Under the pieces are notes generated by a model, which saw only the letters and a list, made by a program, of their open reading frames with translations, was not told the DNA's origin and did no database searches. This document shows positions 42,994-51,277 of a DNA stretch of 64,000 nucleotides, in pieces. Position 1 is the first letter of the stretch, and every line of letters begins with the position of its first letter. A program made the translations under genes and the position numbers. The stretch lies in assembly GCA_017557885.1 (NCBI GenBank), contig JAFYXV010000003.1, positions 134,902 to 198,901 on the forward strand, read 5' to 3'. The DNA is from a bacterium (GTDB taxonomy: Bacteria; Auribacterota; UBA3054).

Positions 42994-43070
42994 TGGTCGG
43001 AGCGACTGGATTTGAACCAGCGACCACTTGACCCCCAGTCAAGTGCGCTACCAGGCTGCGCTACGCTCCG
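42994..43070 (-). tRNA. tRNA-Pro (anticodon GGG)
   Basis: A 77-nt cloverleaf on the minus strand. The acceptor stem CGGAGCG/CGCTCCG is perfect. The anticodon stem CTTGA/TCAAG closes loop CTGGGGG, giving anticodon GGG. The T loop is TTCAAAT, the discriminator is A, and CCA is encoded. Confidence 0.96.
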
Positions 43071-43080
43071 ACGCATTTTC

Positions 43081-43108
43081 AGTATATGCTACCACAACTC
43101 CCTTCCAA
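43081..43108 (-). promoter_or_regulatory. Promoter of tRNA-Pro
   Basis: TTGGAA (43108-43103), 16 bases, TATACT (43086-43081), about 10 bases upstream of the mature tRNA 5' end. Confidence 0.55.
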
Positions 43109-43189
43109 ACGCAAGAGTACAGAAGTTAAAGACGGGTCTGTTCGAACCGCTTCTGGTCGCAGCCCTTTTTGTTTCTACCTTTCCGTGGC

Positions 43190-44557
43190 TCATTGCCGTT
43201 TTCCGTAATACGCGAAACTGAAAAGCAGCACAAACAGCGTCAATACCGACGTTGGCTCTGGAACTTCCCACCTGAGATAGGGAAAATCTTCGCCGTCGTC
43301 CATATCCCAGACTTCGTCAAAATCCCAGCCGGCATAAGTGCTTTTCATTTTCATTTCAGCCCTGGCGTTTTCCCAGCCTTCCATAGGCCTCATGCTGTGA
43401 AAACAATTGCTAATGACAGCGCTTCCAAAAAGGTTGTTTTCGTTTCCGGCGATCCCTCCGAAATACTTTTCCGCTTCCACATAAATATCTCCCAGCGAAT
43501 AACAGTTTATAACGCTGCCTTGATCTCCTAAATATCCGACTATTCCCCCAACGTCCGCATAATTGGGAGCGCTGGCCGTCAACTCACACACCGCGTAACA
43601 GTTTTCTGTGCTCTCTTCTTTTGTTCCGATCCAACCACCGGCTAACCCGCCGATATGACTTTCGCCTTTGATTTTTGCTTTGGCATGGCAAAATCTTATG
43701 TCCACTCCACTGGAGTCGTCTATACCGCCGGAACCGATTATTCCTCCTACGTATCCATAAACGTTGGTATCGCTGGCGCAATTGATCTCCGAAACACAGC
43801 GCAATATCTTTGCCCCTCCGGCATGACCTACTATTCCGCCTATGCACGAGCGTCCGCGAATTATGTCGACCTTGGATGACAGATCCGTAAACTCCGTAAA
43901 TTTAGCGTAAAAGGCTTCCCCTGCTATTCCGCCAAGACTATCCGTGCCGGAAAGCTTTCCGTCGAACTCGCAGGAAATAAAAACGTTGTCACGGCCGCAA
44001 CGCCCTACCAATCCTCCCACATCTATATCTTCGCCTTTGATGAAGCTTCCCACGACTCTGCAATTCTCAAAAGATGTACTTCTAGCGAATCCCGCGATCG
44101 CGCCCAGTTGTTTGTTTCCCGAAATAAAAGCGTTCGAGATCACAAGGTCATAGATCTTAGAACCTTCCAAAGAACTGAAAAGACCCAGATTGAAATCGTT
44201 GGAAACGGAACGGTCAATGTGAAGTCCGCTTATTATGTGGCCGTCCCCGTTGAAATTAACTTTAAGCGTGTAGTAAACGCCCGGATCGTCAAAGCCGGCA
44301 ATTGGAACAAAACCCGCCCCGTCGTTCCACGTTTCTGTCTCGCTGGCGTCAATGTCGTTTTCAAGAGAAATATATTTAAGCGGGGCAAGGTCTGACAAAT
44401 GACTCGAAAGCCAAACAAGATTTTCGATGGTTTCGATTTGGTAAGGATTGGTCCTGGTTCCGCCTCCTTTGGGAATGACGGGTTTGTTTTCGGCCCGGCA
44501 GAGAAATGGAAATAAAAACAGAAGGAACGCAAAGAGATACTTGCTGGTGTTTTTCAC
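43190..44557 (-). CDS. PEP-CTERM protein with GLUG-type repeats
   Basis: The protein (about 455 residues) has a signal peptide (YLFAFLLFLFPFLCRA), a region that starts GTRTNPYQIETIENLVWL, and then repeats of about 40-50 residues with GGI-G/GGLVGR cores (for example DVGGLVGRCGRDN, CIGGIVGHAGGAK, HIGGLAGGWIGTK, DVGGIVGYLGDQG). These resemble GLUG repeats of adhesins. It ends with VPEPTSVLTLFVLLFSFAYY and GKRQ, a PEP-CTERM sorting signal. It should be exported and attached to the envelope by an exosortase. I use GTG 44557 because GGAG lies 9 bases upstream; a TTG at 44563 is only 3 bases from it. Confidence 0.78.
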   Translation of the reverse strand: MKNTSKYLFAFLLFLFPFLCRAENKPVIPKGGGTRTNPYQIETIENLVWLSSHLSDLAPLKYISLENDIDASETETWNDGAGFVPIAGFDDPGVYYTLKVNFNGDGHIISGLHIDRSVSNDFNLGLFSSLEGSKIYDLVISNAFISGNKQLGAIAGFARSTSFENCRVVGSFIKGEDIDVGGLVGRCGRDNVFISCEFDGKLSGTDSLGGIAGEAFYAKFTEFTDLSSKVDIIRGRSCIGGIVGHAGGAKILRCVSEINCASDTNVYGYVGGIIGSGGIDDSSGVDIRFCHAKAKIKGESHIGGLAGGWIGTKEESTENCYAVCELTASAPNYADVGGIVGYLGDQGSVINCYSLGDIYVEAEKYFGGIAGNENNLFGSAVISNCFHSMRPMEGWENARAEMKMKSTYAGWDFDEVWDMDDGEDFPYLRWEVPEPTSVLTLFVLLFSFAYYGKRQ

Positions 44558-44603
44558 GGGCAACGGCTCCGAAGTTTATGAGTTTGTTTGAACTTACGTT
44601 AAG

Positions 44604-44613
44604 ATTATAGCAA
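44604..44613 (-). promoter_or_regulatory. Extended -10 promoter of the GLUG PEP-CTERM gene
   Basis: TTGCTATAAT on the minus strand, 46 bases upstream of the GTG at 44557. It lies between the stop codon of the metallohydrolase gene and this gene. Confidence 0.6.
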
Positions 44614-44647
44614 TTCTTCCAACGAGCGAGAAAAGCACACCTCCCTT

Positions 44648-45640
44648 TCAATTCGTTTTCACTTCGTAGTTTTCGCCGTCGGAAACGAACTCCAAACTCC
44701 CCTCCTCGTCCGTGCGGTAGATGGCTCCGCACCAGCGCTCCAAGCGGTTCATGGTTTCTTTGTGAGGGTGTTTGTAATCATTGTCTTTTCCCAAAGAGAT
44801 GAAGGCCACCTCTGGCTTGGCTATCCTCAGGAAAGTTTCCGTGGAAGACGTTCTGGAACCGTGATGGGCAACCTTCAGAAAAGTCAGGTCCTGCAGTTCG
44901 TCGGAGTATTTCTCAGTCATCTCGAGTTCGGACGTTTTTTCCGCGTCGCCGGGAAGCAGCGCTTTGTGATTGCCGTAAACAATTAGAAGACAGGCGCTGG
45001 TGTCGTTTAGTTTTTCATAAACGTGCTCTTCCGGAGCCAGAAAGCTGCAGACGTAAAGATCATTGCTGTGCAAAAGCGTTCCCGCGTAGGCGTTCTTGAT
45101 GGAAAGTCCTTTCTTTTTCAGGGCCTTCAGCAAATTGCGGTAAGCCTTGGTGTCGCCTGTCGCGCCTGACTTTTCCCCGGGCATATACACCCTTTCCACA
45201 TTGACGCCCTTAAGGATCTCGCAAAGGCCTCCGATATGATCGGCGTGGGGATGCGTCGCGATAAGGCAGAAAATATTGGTCAGGCCGTTCTCCTCAAGAT
45301 AGGCCCTTACCTTCGGTCCGGCCTCCTGATCGCCTCCGTCCACCAGGATAAATTTGTTGTCCGGCAGAGTGACGAAAGCGCAATCACCCTGGCCGACGTC
45401 CAGCGAACGGATGGAGAGAAGCGGCTTTTCCGCCTCCTGGGAATCGAAGTTCACCTTTGAGGAGGCCGGCATGGCGTAGGCGTTGGCCGGCGCCGGTTTG
45501 TAAATCGAGGAAATTAGCTCTTTGTGCTCCCTGCAATAGGTATAGATCAAGAAGCTTGCGGCCAGAAGGAAAAACAAAACGGACAGTGTTTTTCCCGACC
45601 TTGCCTTAGGTTTTCTTCCTTTTCTTCTCATACTGTTCAT
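44648..45640 (-). CDS. ComEC-like metallo-beta-lactamase-fold hydrolase, membrane anchored
   Basis: The ~330-residue protein has one N-terminal transmembrane helix (LSVLFFLLAASFLIYTY) and an outward-facing MBL domain. SLDVGQGDCAFVTLPDNKFI and LVDGGDQEAG open the fold, THPHADHIGG is the HxHxDH metal motif, LLPGDAE the later Asp and LKVAHHGS the final His region. This matches the C-terminal domain of ComEC/Rec2, which may degrade the incoming non-transported DNA strand; the channel part is absent, so stand-alone nuclease or phosphodiesterase activity is more likely. The start is uncertain: ATG 45640 is used, with ATG 45631 and TTG 45652 as alternatives. Confidence 0.8.
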   Translation of the reverse strand: MNSMRRKGRKPKARSGKTLSVLFFLLAASFLIYTYCREHKELISSIYKPAPANAYAMPASSKVNFDSQEAEKPLLSIRSLDVGQGDCAFVTLPDNKFILVDGGDQEAGPKVRAYLEENGLTNIFCLIATHPHADHIGGLCEILKGVNVERVYMPGEKSGATGDTKAYRNLLKALKKKGLSIKNAYAGTLLHSNDLYVCSFLAPEEHVYEKLNDTSACLLIVYGNHKALLPGDAEKTSELEMTEKYSDELQDLTFLKVAHHGSRTSSTETFLRIAKPEVAFISLGKDNDYKHPHKETMNRLERWCGAIYRTDEEGSLEFVSDGENYEVKTN

Positions 45641-45698
45641 TCTCAAAAACAATTAATGATCTGAAAAATTCTATTAAAAAGCATAGTGCATGTAAATT

Positions 45699-45736
45699 AA
45701 AAAGAAGCGCGGACTTGAGCGTCCGCGCTTCTTTAT
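45699..45736 (-). terminator. Terminator of the GH89 gene
   Basis: A perfect 14-bp stem, AAAGAAGCGCGGAC pairing with its complement around a 6-base loop (45715-45720), is followed on the minus strand by further T residues. It starts 11 bases after the GH89 stop codon. Confidence 0.88.
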
Positions 45737-45747
45737 TCAAGCGTTTA

Positions 45748-48291
45748 TCACTTGCCCATCTTCTTCAGGAAGATCTCCGCTCCGTTGCCGTTGCAGGGAG
45801 GCTTGAAGAAGATCTCAATTGTGTAGCTGGCGCCGGGGCTGTGCTCCTTAAGATTGATCTCATAGCGCGCCTCTTCCCTTCTCGTAGTGTCGATGGGGAG
45901 CGCCTTGCCTTTGGCCACCGGTTTGCCGTTCATGGCGATGGCGATGGCGCAGGGACGCTTGTAGCCGCCGCCTTTTACAAGCACCTGGTATTTGCCTGGG
46001 CCGGTGACGTTGTTGGAGACCAGGAAGTGCACGTTGGTGAGAACATGCTTTTCGCTGGCGTTCCAGGTTCCCAAGAAGACGCCTCTGTCTTTTTCCACCA
46101 TCTCTTTGTTGCGCTTCTCGAAAAGCTCTTTCAATTGCGCGGCGTCCTTCAAAGTCCTGGCCGTCCACTTGGCCGGATCGTTATCGGGCTCCGTGGCGCC
46201 GTCCGGGCCGTTATTGACCCAGTTCTGCTCGAATTCCCTGACCTTCTTCTGGATCTCCGCCATGTCGGTGCCTTTCAGTAGCTCCGTGAGATAGAGCTGC
46301 CAGCGCGGCAGATAATAGCAGCCGATAAGTCCGCTCCAGTGGTGCGCCACGTACCCGTCGAGGTGTCCGCCCCAGACCGTGATGAGCCTTCTGGCGTCCA
46401 TCTTGTAGTATTTCTGCAGTTCCGGATCATCGCTCCAAGATGCAGCGGCGCCGGTCCACTCGTTCAGCATGAACTGATAGCGCGTGGAATTGAGCTTGTC
46501 CACATCGCTTAGCATTTCCGTAAAGCAGCCCAGGAACTTCTTGGCGTCTTCCTTGGCTTTCAGCTGATGGGAGAAGATGGTCATGGCGATCATATTGTCA
46601 GCCATGGTGCTGCCGATATGGTTGGCAAGTTCCACCGCGTCGTCCCAGTAGCAGCCGCAATTAAGAAACTCGTTGGAGCAGGAGAGGAAAGTTTCCAGCG
46701 CCTTGAACCAATCGGGATTCATATGGTGAGTGTCCGTGGAAAGCTGCGGAATGACCTGGTACTTGAAGTGTCCGCCTCCCCCGCCGCTGTAGAAGCATTT
46801 GAAGATGATCTGCCAGGCTTCCCAGATCTTGTCGGGGCAGGAGCCGTAGCGGGCTTTCAGGAATTCCCTGAGCCAATCCTCTATAGGCATTTCATCCGCC
46901 AGCCAGGCCGTGTCCGTCATTTCCTCATAGACGATCTCGTTCTGGCAGACGCCCTCGGGAGAGTATCCCAAGCCCACCTGATTGCCGCGTCCGGGACGCT
47001 TCAGGGGCTGGAAGGAGAGGCGCATCAGTCTCGGGCAATTGCCGAACATGCCGTCATAGCCGCCGAAGTTGTGGATGTAGCTCTGTATCCACTTCTTGCC
47101 GTAGAAAGCTTTGTGGTCTTCCCAGCCTTTGTAACGTTCTGTTCCTAGGTCGATGATGATCATCTTGTCGTTGGGAACTTCGGAAAGGAAGGCTTCCGTT
47201 GCCTCGTGCGTCCAGAAACTGCGGCTGTAGCTGAAAAGCCAGCCCTGCATGAGCCAGACGGCGTCCTCTATGCCGGCCTTTAGCGCTTCGTAGCTCTTCC
47301 TGCCATACTCCTTGAGATCTTCGTTCTTGTCCCCTGTTATAGGCACCGCCAGTTCGTTGAAGCTGTCCACCAGGAAATATTTCTGCGGTCCGTAGAAGTT
47401 CGTGTATTCTCTGACCATGTCGATCGCGATCTCTTTGAAAGCCTCCGTTTTCGGAGAAAGCCACCAGGATTTCTGGTCGTCCCTGAAGCCAGCCCAGCCG
47501 GCGCTCTTGTGGATGTCGAAGTCTTTGTGATTCTCGGCGAATTCCCTGGGAACGAAGCCAGAGAAACCGGGAACGACGGGCGACATGCCGAGTTCTTCCA
47601 TTCTCAAAAGACACTGCTTCTGCAATTCCGCATTCTTTTTGATGTATTCCTGCGGCTGGGGATTGTTGTGATTGTTGATGTTGCCCATCCACTGCCAGGG
47701 ACCGTAGGCCGGGCCGCAGAACATTTCGTCGATGCCTTTCTGGCTGACGCCGTGCTTCAGCCAGACTTTCTGCATGACCGCTTCCTGGCCCTTCATGGCC
47801 AAAGGCATATTGATACCGTGGAAAGCCATCCAGTCGATCTCCTGCTCCCACCTTTTCCAATCCCAGTAAGGCGTGGTGTAGCCGAAGGCGCAGATGTTGT
47901 AATAGAGCCTGAATTCATGCGGCGTTCCGCCCAATGTCTCTTCGCAATCCGGCAGAGCATCCGGCAGCTTTATCTCTCTCTGCGCCCAGGTCAGCATGAC
48001 GTGCACGTGCTTTTTAAGATATTCGTAAACGCCGCGGCAGATCGCCAGATCAGTTTCGCCCTTTACAGTAACGACACCGTCTTTCGCACTGTAAGCGAAA
48101 GTGTCGAAAAGATTGGTGTTGTTGCTTGGCGCGTATTCTAATTTGAAGCGCTCAGTCTCGCCCAATACTCTTTCAAGAACACCGTATGCGGCCTCGGGGC
48201 CTTTGGGGACCTCCTTTTTGGGAACGGTACCGCATTTCGTGAAACCTAAGAGAAGAACTAAAAGAGGTAGGACGAAGAAGAATTTCCGCAT
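45748..48291 (-). CDS. Alpha-N-acetylglucosaminidase, GH89, exported lipoprotein
   Basis: The 847-residue enzyme releases terminal alpha-linked GlcNAc, as found in heparan sulfate and gastric-type mucin glycans. The signal peptide ends LLLGFTKCG, a likely lipobox. YYNICAFGYTTPYWDWKRWE and DWMAFHGINMPLA are strongly conserved NAGLU segments. The two catalytic Glu are Glu313 in DSFNELAVP and Glu446 in YSPEGVCQNEIVYE; in human NAGLU the equivalents lie in NEMQP and PEGISQNE. A C-terminal helical domain is followed by about 70 residues of beta-rich tail. It has its own promoter, an AAGGAG site and its own terminator. The product would feed the PIG-L/NagB block. Confidence 0.95.
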   Translation of the reverse strand: MRKFFFVLPLLVLLLGFTKCGTVPKKEVPKGPEAAYGVLERVLGETERFKLEYAPSNNTNLFDTFAYSAKDGVVTVKGETDLAICRGVYEYLKKHVHVMLTWAQREIKLPDALPDCEETLGGTPHEFRLYYNICAFGYTTPYWDWKRWEQEIDWMAFHGINMPLAMKGQEAVMQKVWLKHGVSQKGIDEMFCGPAYGPWQWMGNINNHNNPQPQEYIKKNAELQKQCLLRMEELGMSPVVPGFSGFVPREFAENHKDFDIHKSAGWAGFRDDQKSWWLSPKTEAFKEIAIDMVREYTNFYGPQKYFLVDSFNELAVPITGDKNEDLKEYGRKSYEALKAGIEDAVWLMQGWLFSYSRSFWTHEATEAFLSEVPNDKMIIIDLGTERYKGWEDHKAFYGKKWIQSYIHNFGGYDGMFGNCPRLMRLSFQPLKRPGRGNQVGLGYSPEGVCQNEIVYEEMTDTAWLADEMPIEDWLREFLKARYGSCPDKIWEAWQIIFKCFYSGGGGGHFKYQVIPQLSTDTHHMNPDWFKALETFLSCSNEFLNCGCYWDDAVELANHIGSTMADNMIAMTIFSHQLKAKEDAKKFLGCFTEMLSDVDKLNSTRYQFMLNEWTGAAASWSDDPELQKYYKMDARRLITVWGGHLDGYVAHHWSGLIGCYYLPRWQLYLTELLKGTDMAEIQKKVREFEQNWVNNGPDGATEPDNDPAKWTARTLKDAAQLKELFEKRNKEMVEKDRGVFLGTWNASEKHVLTNVHFLVSNNVTGPGKYQVLVKGGGYKRPCAIAIAMNGKPVAKGKALPIDTTRREEARYEINLKEHSPGASYTIEIFFKPPCNGNGAEIFLKKMGK

Positions 48292-48331
48292 GTTCGGCTC
48301 CTTTTTAACGTATTAAAAAAAATTCGTATAG

Positions 48332-48360
48332 ATTGTAGCAAAAGGCCCTTTTCAATACAA
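48332..48360 (-). promoter_or_regulatory. Promoter of the GH89 gene
   Basis: TTGTAT (48360-48355), 17 bases, TACAAT (48337-48332) within TTTTGCTACAAT. The leader is about 34 bases long and ends in AAGGAG. Confidence 0.65.
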
Positions 48361-48390
48361 CATATAGTGTTTTTATCAGATTGCGCGAAA

Positions 48391-48427
48391 CAAAAAAAGG
48401 CTCGCGGAGAACCGCGAGCCTCTTTGT
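48391..48427 (-). terminator. Terminator of the 889-aa PEP-CTERM gene
   Basis: AGGCTCGCGG, loop of about 3-4 bases, CCGCGAGCCT, followed on the minus strand by seven T. It lies 22 bases after the stop codon at 48449. Confidence 0.88.
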
Positions 48428-48448
48428 GTCTGAGCTAATCAGCGACGC

Positions 48449-51118
48449 TTATTTCCTGCGAAGGAAAGCGGCGGCGACGAGCGCCAGCAGCGCAAGGCAG
48501 GCCGGCTCAGGCACGATGCCGTATTCGCTGATCATGACGTCGTCGATCTGGAAATTGGCTTCTTCGGAAGCGCAGACGATGTAGCGGGTGAAGGCCTTAG
48601 TCTCGTTCTCGATGAAGAGTTCCTGCGGATTGACCGTCTCTTCGCCGAAGGTCACTTCGCTGATGGTCTGATCGTCGAACCAGAAGGTGTAGGAGAAGGG
48701 CACCCATTCGTCTAAGGGCGCGGTCATGGAGAAGACTTCCTCTTCCACGCCGCTCTTTCTCAGCACCATCTGCTCGTTCTCAGAGTCGCGGGTGATCATG
48801 AATTCCGCATACGGCCAGGCGTCGTTCTGCTTGAAGAAGAGCGTGCCGCCGTCAACGCCCTCGCTGGGGCAGAAGACCGCTGTATGGACCGTGACCGTGC
48901 CGGCGTTGGGTGCGACCACGTCGGCGCGCAGGCCAACGTAACCGGGGGCCGTCATGATGGAGAGAACGCCGTCCTCAACGCGTTCTTCGAAGGATTCGGG
49001 GTCTACGTCGGGATCATAGGACCAGGTCTCCTGGCCTCTGATGGAGCCGTTCTTGAACCAGGGCTCTTCAAAGTCGCAGGTGTAGTAAACGCCGCCGCAG
49101 GCGAAGGTGAAGATGGATGTGACGGAACCGGCGGCGCCGCCGTTGGAAACGATGCGGGAACGGTAGAAGCCGGGAGAGAGGTCTTCGCGGTTGATGGTGA
49201 CGTTGATCTCTTTCTTGCCTTCCACACTTCCGCTGGCAGGATCAAAAGTGAAGCAATCCGTATTGTCGATGGCCTCTACGGTGTACTCGAAGGAACCGGC
49301 GCCCGCATTGCGGATAACGAAGGTTCCCTTGCTGTCAGCGCCGAACTGCTGGAAAGCGGGAGCGACCAGCTGAGGATCGCCGGTGCGTTCCACTTCCTCA
49401 GCGATGATGTTGTCAAGGCCTATGAGAGCGAGATTTTCCTGCGGGGTGGCGTAGATCGACAGATCGGACAAACTTGTGACCTCTTTGTCATTGGTGTCCT
49501 TCATGAGCTCTATGCCGAGGTCATTGAATTCATTGTCGCCCAGCTTGACGCTCTTAACGATCTGAGCCTGATAGTCGATGACCAGTTCCACGCGGATCCA
49601 TTCGTCCATGGAGCCTTCCCAATCCTCGAGAACCAGCTCGTTGTTGTTGAGTCCTTTCACACGGAAGACGCCGCTTTCCGGCGCATAGGCGAAAACGAGA
49701 TCCCAGGACAGAGACCAGTAGCTGGACTTGAAGTGGAATTCCGTAGTCTGGGATTCCATCGGGATGTACATGTCCATACCCACATGGATGATCTCATTAT
49801 CTCTGGAATCCACGGAGATGGTCTGACCGTCATACCAGGCGGTCTGGTTTATGAAGCCAATGCCTTCTCTGCCGTAGGCGTTGGTCACCACGATGTTGTA
49901 GGTGGTGGAGGGCTGCATATTGTTGTCCCAGCGGTCCTGGGTGGCAACGATGCCGCCGTAGATCATGTACGGGCTCTCGAAATCCTCAGAGAAATAAATA
50001 TACGGGCCCTGGGCGGTGACTCTCACCTGGCAGGAACCGGCTTCGCCGGCGTCAACGTTAACGATGCTGCGATAGTACTTGTTCTCCGTCATCTTTTCCC
50101 TGTCGAGCGTCAGGTTGATGGTGGCGGCGGAAGTGCAGGTGCCGTTGGTGGCCACCGGAACAAGCCATTCGGAATCGGTGGAGACCGTGAAATCAAAAGG
50201 CTCGTCGCCGTCGTTGGTGATGGTGAAAGCGGTGGAGGTGGAGGTGGACTTGTAGTTGTTGACCAGAGTCGTGGCGGCGCAGTTCAGCTTGCCGGGGTTG
50301 GAGGTCTGGGGCTTAGTAATGGTCCTGACAACAAAGGCGTCGTAACCGGCCTCAGGACGTTCGTTCTGACCAGCGATTATAAGACGGGCGGGCAGGCCGC
50401 TGAATTGAGGATTGATGCCGTAGGGAATATTGGCGTTGGGTTCGTATTCCGCGCCGGTCTCAGGATCCCAGCGGTTGGTGTAGAAGCAGGTCTCTTCGCC
50501 GTACTGACAGGAAAGCAGCTGCTGCTTGCCAAGGTCCCAAGTCCAGGTAACAGTGGTGAATTCGTCAAAAGCTGGCATTCCTTCGATCTTTTCAGGACCG
50601 CCTTGAGCAGATCCGGGGTTGAAAGCCCAGGCGTTGGCGCCGGTCTTCATGGAATACGTGCTGGACCAGAAGCCCTTGTTGAATACCAAGCAGCTGCAGA
50701 GCATCACGTTGTTGGTGGAGTTGATCTGGAAACGAGAAGCGTATGCTCCGGAACCGGCTTCGCTGGGTTTCACCTGCATTTCAAACTGAACGTAGTTCTT
50801 GTCGATGTCGATCGAAGAAAGATCAAAATCAACGCAGAAGTTGGCTTGACCAAAGGAAGTGTCCTGAACGCCGGCCAAGAGAGCCTGGGTGCCGCTCTTG
50901 ATGCACGCGAAGGTTTCGGTATCGACCACACGGCCGTAGCAGTTGGACTGGGTGGCAGAATAAGGACGCCAGCCTTTTTCCTGAGTGAAGATGTCGCCGA
51001 CCGTGTAGCCTTCGGCCTGTTCAAAGTCAATCCTGAAGACTTCGTTGGTCTCGGCGGCGTTAAGGAACGCGGCAGCCATAAACATGAAAGCAGCCGCGAG
51101 AATTAAGAAACGTTTCAT
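48449..51118 (-). CDS. Large PEP-CTERM protein with alternating jelly-roll and BACON-like domains
   Basis: The 889-residue protein has a signal peptide (MKRFLILAAAFMFMAAAFLN). Three similar beta-sandwich modules begin with acidic strands FRIDFEQAEGYTVGD (residue ~27), YFSEDFESPYMIYGG (~377) and YTCDFEEPWFKNGS (~685). Between them lie two BACON-like modules: GEPFDFTVSTDSEWLV-type sequence near 300-370 and SFEYTVEAIDNTDCFTFDPA near 605-680, each with the pattern of a Trp/Phe-containing strand, an Asn/Asp turn and R(S)IV. It ends VPEPACLALLALVAAAFLRR, a PEP-CTERM signal. It should be a surface protein for glycan or mucin contact. No catalytic motif is seen. Confidence 0.7.
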   Translation of the reverse strand: MKRFLILAAAFMFMAAAFLNAAETNEVFRIDFEQAEGYTVGDIFTQEKGWRPYSATQSNCYGRVVDTETFACIKSGTQALLAGVQDTSFGQANFCVDFDLSSIDIDKNYVQFEMQVKPSEAGSGAYASRFQINSTNNVMLCSCLVFNKGFWSSTYSMKTGANAWAFNPGSAQGGPEKIEGMPAFDEFTTVTWTWDLGKQQLLSCQYGEETCFYTNRWDPETGAEYEPNANIPYGINPQFSGLPARLIIAGQNERPEAGYDAFVVRTITKPQTSNPGKLNCAATTLVNNYKSTSTSTAFTITNDGDEPFDFTVSTDSEWLVPVATNGTCTSAATINLTLDREKMTENKYYRSIVNVDAGEAGSCQVRVTAQGPYIYFSEDFESPYMIYGGIVATQDRWDNNMQPSTTYNIVVTNAYGREGIGFINQTAWYDGQTISVDSRDNEIIHVGMDMYIPMESQTTEFHFKSSYWSLSWDLVFAYAPESGVFRVKGLNNNELVLEDWEGSMDEWIRVELVIDYQAQIVKSVKLGDNEFNDLGIELMKDTNDKEVTSLSDLSIYATPQENLALIGLDNIIAEEVERTGDPQLVAPAFQQFGADSKGTFVIRNAGAGSFEYTVEAIDNTDCFTFDPASGSVEGKKEINVTINREDLSPGFYRSRIVSNGGAAGSVTSIFTFACGGVYYTCDFEEPWFKNGSIRGQETWSYDPDVDPESFEERVEDGVLSIMTAPGYVGLRADVVAPNAGTVTVHTAVFCPSEGVDGGTLFFKQNDAWPYAEFMITRDSENEQMVLRKSGVEEEVFSMTAPLDEWVPFSYTFWFDDQTISEVTFGEETVNPQELFIENETKAFTRYIVCASEEANFQIDDVMISEYGIVPEPACLALLALVAAAFLRRK

Positions 51119-51212
51119 AAATGTCCCCTAGTTGGTTAAAGTATTCTTAATTTTGTAGAAAGTGTACCGAAATACGGTTTATAAAACAATCATTAAAGAA
51201 TACTCTGAAAAT

Positions 51213-51250
51213 GGATAAAAGAAACAGCCTCCGTTTTTGCGGAGGCTGTT
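51213..51250 (-). terminator. Terminator of the LTD-CotH-LamG gene
   Basis: AACAGCCTCCG, loop TTTTTG in the plus strand, CGGAGGCTGTT, with TTTCTTTT following on the minus strand. It lies 28 bases after the stop codon. Confidence 0.88.
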
Positions 51251-51277
51251 ACTGATTTGTTTTGATTGGGTTAGATC

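Noticed and set aside
48884-51106. Long plus-strand open frame of 740 codons
   Set aside because: It lies antisense to the 889-aa PEP-CTERM gene, has the Val/Gly/Asp-rich composition of a shadow frame, and shows no domain or ribosome site.
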